From Sphaerisporangium fuscum (GTDB lineage Bacteria; Actinomycetota; Actinomycetes; Streptosporangiales; Streptosporangiaceae): DNA of 64,000 nucleotides. Of the stretch, positions 59,442 to 64,000 are shown one piece after another (position 1 is the first letter of the stretch; every line of letters begins with the position of its first letter). The DNA lies in NCBI RefSeq assembly GCF_018531465.1, contig NZ_JAHDTF010000008.1:62001-126000 (forward strand), in the 5' to 3' direction. The position numbers and the translations under genes are program-made. The notes below the pieces were generated by a model. It was not told the origin of the DNA, made no database searches, and was given only the letters and a program-made list of their open reading frames with translations.

Positions 59442-60224
59442 TCATGCGTCCCCGGTCTTCCCCGCCCGGTAGACGCTGACGACCATGGGCTCGGAGCCTG
59501 TGTACGGCGTGCCGTGCCAGTCTCCGTAGCGCCCATGGAGGCTCAGTCCCGCATGGCCGGCGTGGGCGTCGAGCTCCTCCGGCTCGGTGAGGCGGCTGAC
59601 CGTCGAGGAGATGCGGGCGTTGCCCTCCTCGAACCAGATGTGCGACAGCCGCCACGTCCGCTTCTCCGGGTCGCGGGTGGAGTAGGACAGCAGCCCGGTG
59701 TCCTCGCCCGGATACGGGGTGAAGAAGATCTCGCGCGGCCGTCCCTGGTGCAGGGCCGCCACGGCCGCCGGGTTGTGGGTCTCCAGCACGACGGTGCCGC
59801 CGGGCGCGAGGGCCTCGGCGCACCTGAGCAGCACCTGCCGCTGGTCGGCGGGGTCGAGCAGCATGCAGAACGTGTCGCGCAGGCAGTAGACCAGGCGGTA
59901 CTGCCGTCCGTCGGCGTAGGTGCGCATGTCGCCCTCGACGGGGACGACCGGCCTCGGTGTCACCGAGAGGCTCTCCCGCAGTACCGAGAGCCGCTCCGGG
60001 GAGGAGTCCACGCCGACCACGTCGCCGATCCGCCGTGACAGCGGCAGCGCCACCCGCCCGACGCCCACGCCCAGTTCCAGGGCGGCGTGCCCGTCGGTCT
60101 CGCTCGCCGCGACGAGCCGGGCCAGCCACTCGGCGATCTGCTCCGACTCCGGGCCGGTGGGGAAGATGCGGTCGTGGAAGCCGGTGGAGTGCCCGCCGTG
60201 GCCGCTTCGTGCCATGCCGCTCAT
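59442..60224 (-). CDS. SAM-dependent methyltransferase (class I)
   Basis: A 260-residue methyltransferase with LELGVGVGRVALPLSRR (SAM loop), VGVDSSPERL, EGDMRTY and LVYCLRDTFCMLLDPADQRQVL (abridged). The C-terminal beta-rich part (W-F-E-E-G-N-A-R-I-S-S-T-V) is typical of bacterial methyltransferase-25 type enzymes. ATG 60224 is chosen; 60215 is an alternative and the frame stays open further upstream without conserved sequence. It is monocistronic. O- or N-methylation of product or sugar is expected. Confidence 0.75.
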   Translation of the reverse strand: MSGMARSGHGGHSTGFHDRIFPTGPESEQIAEWLARLVAASETDGHAALELGVGVGRVALPLSRRIGDVVGVDSSPERLSVLRESLSVTPRPVVPVEGDMRTYADGRQYRLVYCLRDTFCMLLDPADQRQVLLRCAEALAPGGTVVLETHNPAAVAALHQGRPREIFFTPYPGEDTGLLSYSTRDPEKRTWRLSHIWFEEGNARISSTVSRLTEPEELDAHAGHAGLSLHGRYGDWHGTPYTGSEPMVVSVYRAGKTGDA

Positions 60225-60854
60225 GCCCGCGCGCAGCCGGGCCCGGGCACGCTCATGCGCCCGCCCCGCCGGACGGAGCGAACGCCCGTACGCGCAGGAA
60301 CCCGAGATCATGCCGGACACCGCCCTCTCTCGGGTTGCCCTGTGCCTCGTGGACGCCCGCCGGGCGGACCTGCACGACCCTGGCCCCCGCCGGCAAGGTC
60401 GACTTCAGGCCCGCCGGGACGGCGGAGCGCCGGGTCGCCGCGCCGGTCGAGCCGGGCGCGGTGGAGCTGGGTGCGGTGGAGCGTGTACCGGAGGGTGGCG
60501 AGAAGGCGGCTTTCGAGAGTGGTGCCGGCCGCGACACTTCGCACCTTCCTTTCTGCCTGTCTCCTGATCGGGCGGGCACGGACCGCCCGGTACCGTGCCC
60601 TCCCCGCTCAGGAGGCCCTGCCCGGCCGGGTCGTTCGGTGCGGCCCCCTCGACCGCGCCGAGGCCGTTCCAGGGCGTGGGAGTGACGGCACCGTAGGGGG
60701 AGGATCGATTCGGCGCCGATGTGCGGAATGGACGCGAACCAGTCCATCAGGCGCCGGTCCACCGCCGGTCCACGCCGGTTTCCCGGCCGCCTTGATCCCT
60801 TGTGTCAGGCCTGCCTAGGATCTGAATATCTCTCACCTCACCTCGGAGGCTGGT
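60225..60854. other. 630-bp intergenic region
   Basis: No gene is supported on either strand. All frames here are arginine- and proline-rich, lack a good ribosome site and match nothing recognisable. Its right end carries the SARP gene promoter (60792-60821). The unusual length for this cluster may reflect a decayed gene. Confidence 0.4.
60792..60821 (+). promoter_or_regulatory. Promoter of the second SARP gene
   Basis: TTGATC (60792-60797), 18-bp spacer and TAGGAT (60816-60821) form a housekeeping-sigma type promoter; the predicted transcript would start near 60828, 27 nt before GTG 60855. Confidence 0.5.
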
Positions 60855-63740
60855 GTGGATTTCCGGCTCCTTGGGCCGATGCGGATCCGCGACTCCGAAG
60901 ACCGTGAAGTCGTGATCGCCAGGCCCAAGCACCGGCAGGTCCTCGCGGCGCTGCTCTCGGCCGCCGGGCAGGTGGTGGCCGCCGACCAGCTCATCGGCTA
61001 CCTGTGGGACCACACGCCGCCGCCCTCGGCCCGGGGGAACCTCAAGACCTACGTCTGGAGCCTGCGACGGCTGCTCGCCCCCGGCGACCCGGCGTCCGCG
61101 CCGATCGAGACCGTCGCGGACGGTTACCGCATCTCGGTGCCTCCGGGCGAGCTGGACTGCCTGACCTTCTCCGAACTGGCAGGTCAGGGCCGGGCCGCCC
61201 TGAAGGCGGGGGACGTCCGGCGCGCCGAGGTCTCCTTCCAGCGCGCTCTGGCCCTCTGGCGCGGCCCCGCCTTCCAGGACATCCCCCTCACGCTGCGCCT
61301 GGGCGAGATCGCGGCGCAGCTGGAGGAGGAGCGGGCCGGCGCCTTCGAGGACTGGGTCGAGACCCGGCTCGCCCTCGGCATGCACGCCGAGGTGATCGCC
61401 CGGTCGCGCCGGTGGCTGCGCGAGCACCCGCTGCGGGAGCGGTCGTGGGGCCAGCTCATGCTGGCCCTGGCCCGCGACGGCAGGAGGGCCGAGGCGCTGG
61501 AGACGTTCCACGAGCTGCGGAACCGGCTGGTGGACGAGCTCGGGGTGGAGCCGGGCTTCCCGATCAGGGAACTCCACCGGCGCATCCTCGACGGGGACGC
61601 CGAGCTGTTCACGCTCACTCCCGTCACGCCGCCCCCGTCCCCGCAGGACGACGCCGCCCCGGCGGCCCGTCCCGCGACCGGCCCCGCCGAGCCGGCGGCC
61701 GTCCCGCGGCAGCTCCCCTCCGAGGTCCCCGGCTTCGTGGGCCGGCGGACCGAGGTCGCCCGGCTGGTGTCGTGGCTGAACCCTCCCGGCGACGCCCTCC
61801 CCGTGCCGGTCGTGGGCATCTGCGGACCGCCTGGCGCGGGCAAGTCCGCCCTCGCCCTGCGCGTCGCGCACCTGGCCGCCGGCCGGTTCCCCGACGGGCA
61901 GGTGTACGTCAACCTGCGCGGCGCGACGCCGGGCGTCCGGCGCCTCCCGACCGGGGAACTGCTCGGCCGGATCCTCCGGACGTTCGGCGTGCCGGGCGCC
62001 GACGTCCCCGTGGACGCCGACGAGGCCGCCTCCGTGCTGCGCACCCTCCTGCACGGCAGGCGCGTGCTGCTCCTGCTGGACGACGCGGCCTCGGTCGCGC
62101 AGGTCGGGCCGCTTCTGCCGATGACGCCCGGCTCGACGGTACTGGTGACGTCCCGCGAGAGCTTCGCCGCGGCGGCGCCGGGGGCGCACGTCAACCTCGG
62201 TCCCATGCTGCACTCGGAGTCGGTCGCGATGCTGACCCGGCGCTTCGAGTCGGTGGGCATCGAGTTCTCCGAGGAGGCGGTGCACCGGCTGGCGGTCCTG
62301 TGCGACCGGCTTCCCCTGGCGCTGCACGTCGCCGGCGCGCGGCTGGAGAGCCGGGCCAACTGGTCGGCGGACACCCTGATCGAGCGGCTGGAGGACGAGG
62401 GCAGGCGCCTGGACGAGCTGCGCACCGGGGAGATCGGCGTGCGCAGCAGCATCGCGGTCAGCTACGCGGGACTGGAGGAAAGCGGGCAGGAGATCGACCG
62501 TGAGGCCGCCCGCGCGTTCCGCCTGATCGGCGCCCTGAACGTCCCGGAGCTGGGGCTGGGCGCGGTCGCGGCGCTCCTCGACGCCCCGGCGCGGGTGGCG
62601 GAGGAGACGGTCGAGCGGCTGTTCGACGTGCGCCTGGTCGACTGCCCCGCGCCCGACAGGTACACCATGCACGACCTGGTCAGGCTGTTCGCGAGGGAGC
62701 GCGCCGCCGGCGGCGGCCCGGAGGAGGGACGGGACGTCGCCCTGCGCCGCGTCCTCGGCCACTATCTCGCCACCGCCTCGCTGGCCGTGGGCCTGCTGGA
62801 GCCCCACCGCGTGCACGTCACCGCGCCGGCGGTCCCGCAGGCCCCCCTGCCGCTGCGCGACCGGGCCGAGGCCGGCCGGTGGCTGGAGCGGGAGAGACCC
62901 AACCTGCTGACCCTCGTCGGGCAGGCGTGGGACCGGGACGCCGCCACGGCCCGCCTCGCCGTCGCCCTCGCGCTCACCATGCGGTGGTACCTGGCCGCCC
63001 ACGGTTACCGTCACGACATGCTGCGCCTGGGGCAGATGTCCCTGGAGGTCGCGCGGCGCCTGGGGGACCGGGCGAGCGAGTCGCAGGCGCTGGGGCTGCT
63101 GTCGATGGCCCACCGCCTGCTCAACGACCAGGCCGCCGAGCTCGCCTGCCTGCGGCGGGAGCTGGAGCTGTGCCGCGAGCTGGGCGACCTGTTCGGGGAG
63201 CAGCGGGCGCTGGGCAACCTCGCCAGCGCCCTGCTGCTGATGGAGCACTCCAAGGAGGCGCTCGACCTGGCCGAGCGGCAGCTGGAGATCAGCAGGCGCA
63301 TCGGTTCGGGCGTGGGGGAGCGGTACGCGCTCATCATGGCCGGTGAGGCGCATGTCCAGCTCGGCGGGCACGACGAGGCCGCGGCGATGCTGCTTCAGGC
63401 GCTCGGGCAGGCCCAGGACGTGGGGGACGCCCTGCACGAGGGGATGGCCCGCAGGCGTCTCGGCGAGGCCTATCTTCTGCGGGGCGACATCCCGGCGGCG
63501 CGCTCCCAGCTGACGGCGTCGCTGGCGAGCTTCGGCCCCCAGGGGCCCGAACGTTCCGAGGCGATGGTCGGGCTCGCCCGGTCCTCCCGGCTGCTCGGGA
63601 GGCTGGAGGAGGCGGCCGCGTACGCGGAGGAGGCCCTGGAGATCGCGCGGGAGAGCGGGGACCGGCACGACGAGCAGCGGGCCCTGGAGGAACGCGACGA
63701 GATCGGCCGCCGCCTCGGCCGGACGCCGTGCGCGGGCTGA
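60855..63740 (+). CDS. AfsR-type SARP regulator with NB-ARC and TPR (961 residues)
   Basis: Large SARP. The OmpR-like DNA-binding domain starts at residue 2 (DFRLLGPMRI) and BTAD spans about 95-250. The NB-ARC ATPase has Walker A GPPGAGKSAL near 323-332, RVLLLLDDA and TSRESFAAAAP. The C-terminal third consists of TPR repeats (LGLLSMAHRLLN, EQRALGNLASALL and ALEERDEIG units). GTG 60855 has GGAGG five bases upstream. It is full-length AfsR type, unlike the first SARP. It is a candidate master activator binding the 11-bp repeats throughout the cluster. A 47-residue secreted peptide gene follows. Confidence 0.9.
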   Translation: MDFRLLGPMRIRDSEDREVVIARPKHRQVLAALLSAAGQVVAADQLIGYLWDHTPPPSARGNLKTYVWSLRRLLAPGDPASAPIETVADGYRISVPPGELDCLTFSELAGQGRAALKAGDVRRAEVSFQRALALWRGPAFQDIPLTLRLGEIAAQLEEERAGAFEDWVETRLALGMHAEVIARSRRWLREHPLRERSWGQLMLALARDGRRAEALETFHELRNRLVDELGVEPGFPIRELHRRILDGDAELFTLTPVTPPPSPQDDAAPAARPATGPAEPAAVPRQLPSEVPGFVGRRTEVARLVSWLNPPGDALPVPVVGICGPPGAGKSALALRVAHLAAGRFPDGQVYVNLRGATPGVRRLPTGELLGRILRTFGVPGADVPVDADEAASVLRTLLHGRRVLLLLDDAASVAQVGPLLPMTPGSTVLVTSRESFAAAAPGAHVNLGPMLHSESVAMLTRRFESVGIEFSEEAVHRLAVLCDRLPLALHVAGARLESRANWSADTLIERLEDEGRRLDELRTGEIGVRSSIAVSYAGLEESGQEIDREAARAFRLIGALNVPELGLGAVAALLDAPARVAEETVERLFDVRLVDCPAPDRYTMHDLVRLFARERAAGGGPEEGRDVALRRVLGHYLATASLAVGLLEPHRVHVTAPAVPQAPLPLRDRAEAGRWLERERPNLLTLVGQAWDRDAATARLAVALALTMRWYLAAHGYRHDMLRLGQMSLEVARRLGDRASESQALGLLSMAHRLLNDQAAELACLRRELELCRELGDLFGEQRALGNLASALLLMEHSKEALDLAERQLEISRRIGSGVGERYALIMAGEAHVQLGGHDEAAAMLLQALGQAQDVGDALHEGMARRRLGEAYLLRGDIPAARSQLTASLASFGPQGPERSEAMVGLARSSRLLGRLEEAAAYAEEALEIARESGDRHDEQRALEERDEIGRRLGRTPCAG

Positions 63741-63832
63741 GCACGAAAGCCGAAAGAAACCTCATATACCGCGAACTTTTCGGCGTCGATGTTCGTCGGT
63801 CACATCAAGTACATCAACCACGGGGAGAACAG

Positions 63833-63976
63833 ATGCGCAGTCGAATCACGCACTTATTGATGGCCGCCCTGGTCTGCACGGGATTGACCGCGGCGATCGC
63901 CCAGGGCGTTCCGGACCGCGACCAGCACACGACGGCCACGCTCGCCTTCGGGGACCCGCGCGGCAACTGCTGCTGA
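63833..63976 (+). CDS. Small secreted peptide
   Basis: A 47-residue peptide: signal sequence MRSRITHLLMAALVCTG and hydrophobic run to AIAQG, then a mature part of about 23 residues (GVPDRDQHTTATLAFGD) ending in N-C-C. ATG 63833 has GGGGAG upstream. Codon 8 is TTA (63854-63856), implying bldA-type dependence. It lies 92 nt after the SARP gene. No family is recognised; a signalling or cell-surface role is possible. A longer upstream in-frame start (63728) lacks support. Confidence 0.5.
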   Translation: MRSRITHLLMAALVCTGLTAAIAQGVPDRDQHTTATLAFGDPRGNCC

Positions 63977-64000
63977 GGGCCGTCACGGGCGGCCGTCCCG

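Noticed and set aside
60225..60762. Minus-strand frames of 78-169 residues in the 630-bp gap
   Set aside because: No domain, poor start context and biased composition in every frame; kept only as an unexplained intergenic region.
60747..63668. Very long open frame on the minus strand opposite the second SARP gene
   Set aside because: Arginine/proline/glycine-rich, no recognisable domain and exactly antisense to a complete, well-conserved AfsR-type protein; a high-GC shadow frame.

Overview
The window is GC-rich DNA from a filamentous actinomycete, of a Streptosporangiaceae or Actinomadura-like type. That inference rests on codon use, frequent GTG and TTG starts, ATGA/GTGA gene overlaps, SARP and LuxR-LAL regulators and rare TTA codons. 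Nearly all of it is one type II (aromatic) polyketide biosynthetic gene cluster. The left edge cuts through an MFS exporter gene; the right edge comes just after a SARP regulator and a tiny secreted peptide.

Layout. 1-7.7 kb: exporter, SnoaL-like protein, LAL regulator, ketoreductase, O-methyltransferase, two DUF1772 (anthrone-oxygenase-like) membrane proteins and a duplicated SchA/CurD protein. 7.8-12.7 kb: cytochrome bd oxidase (cydAB), a POT transporter and a sugar-1-phosphate nucleotidyltransferase. 12.8-20.2 kb: SDR, two FAD aromatic hydroxylases, a P450 and a SARP. 20.4-32.3 kb: one long leftward operon running KASIII, glycosyltransferase, TcmI-like cyclase, cupin, KS-alpha, CLF, ACP, aromatase/cyclase, ketoreductase, two ABM monooxygenases, fused AccD-AccA, AccC and a secreted protein. 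32.4-44.3 kb: FAD oxidoreductase, stand-alone A-PCP didomain, sugar aminotransferase, DrrAB exporter, epimerase, methyltransferase, secreted BNR-repeat protein, orphan PPDK_N-like protein and a Tat-exported multicopper oxidase. 44.5-55.7 kb: permease-prefix protein, PadR, second multicopper oxidase, methyltransferase, glycosyltransferase, P450, GH31-like glycosidase, AccB, second PadR, RmlB and a third ABM. 55.7-64 kb: HpaB-type and ActVA-ORF5-type flavin monooxygenases, SnoaL/SgcJ protein, methyltransferase, second SARP and the small peptide.

How it works together. The Acc genes supply malonyl-CoA. KS-alpha/CLF/ACP build a chain that the CLF gate residues suggest is long. The KR, aromatase, TcmI-like and cupin cyclases plus ABM oxygenases form the enzyme set typical of pentangular polyphenols. 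Many oxygenases, methyltransferases and two glycosyltransferases then tailor it; RmlA-like, RmlB, aminotransferase and epimerase point to an amino-6-deoxyhexose. The A-PCP protein and KASIII suggest an added amino acid or acyl group. The product is inferred to be a highly oxidised, glycosylated aromatic polyketide. Its identity cannot be read from the sequence.

Regulation visible by eye. (i) Eleven sites in nine intergenic regions carry SARP-type heptamer repeats with 11-bp period (TCGAGCx-N4-TCGAGCx) in front of biosynthetic genes. (ii) A separate 19-bp motif, close to CTACATGTAGACTGTCTAC, lies over the -10 of five promoters: cydA, the first SARP, the multicopper oxidase/permease region and both padR genes. 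The two padR genes appear leaderless. This suggests a PadR circuit, possibly sensing the phenolic product, that couples respiration (cytochrome bd), extracellular copper oxidases and pathway activation.
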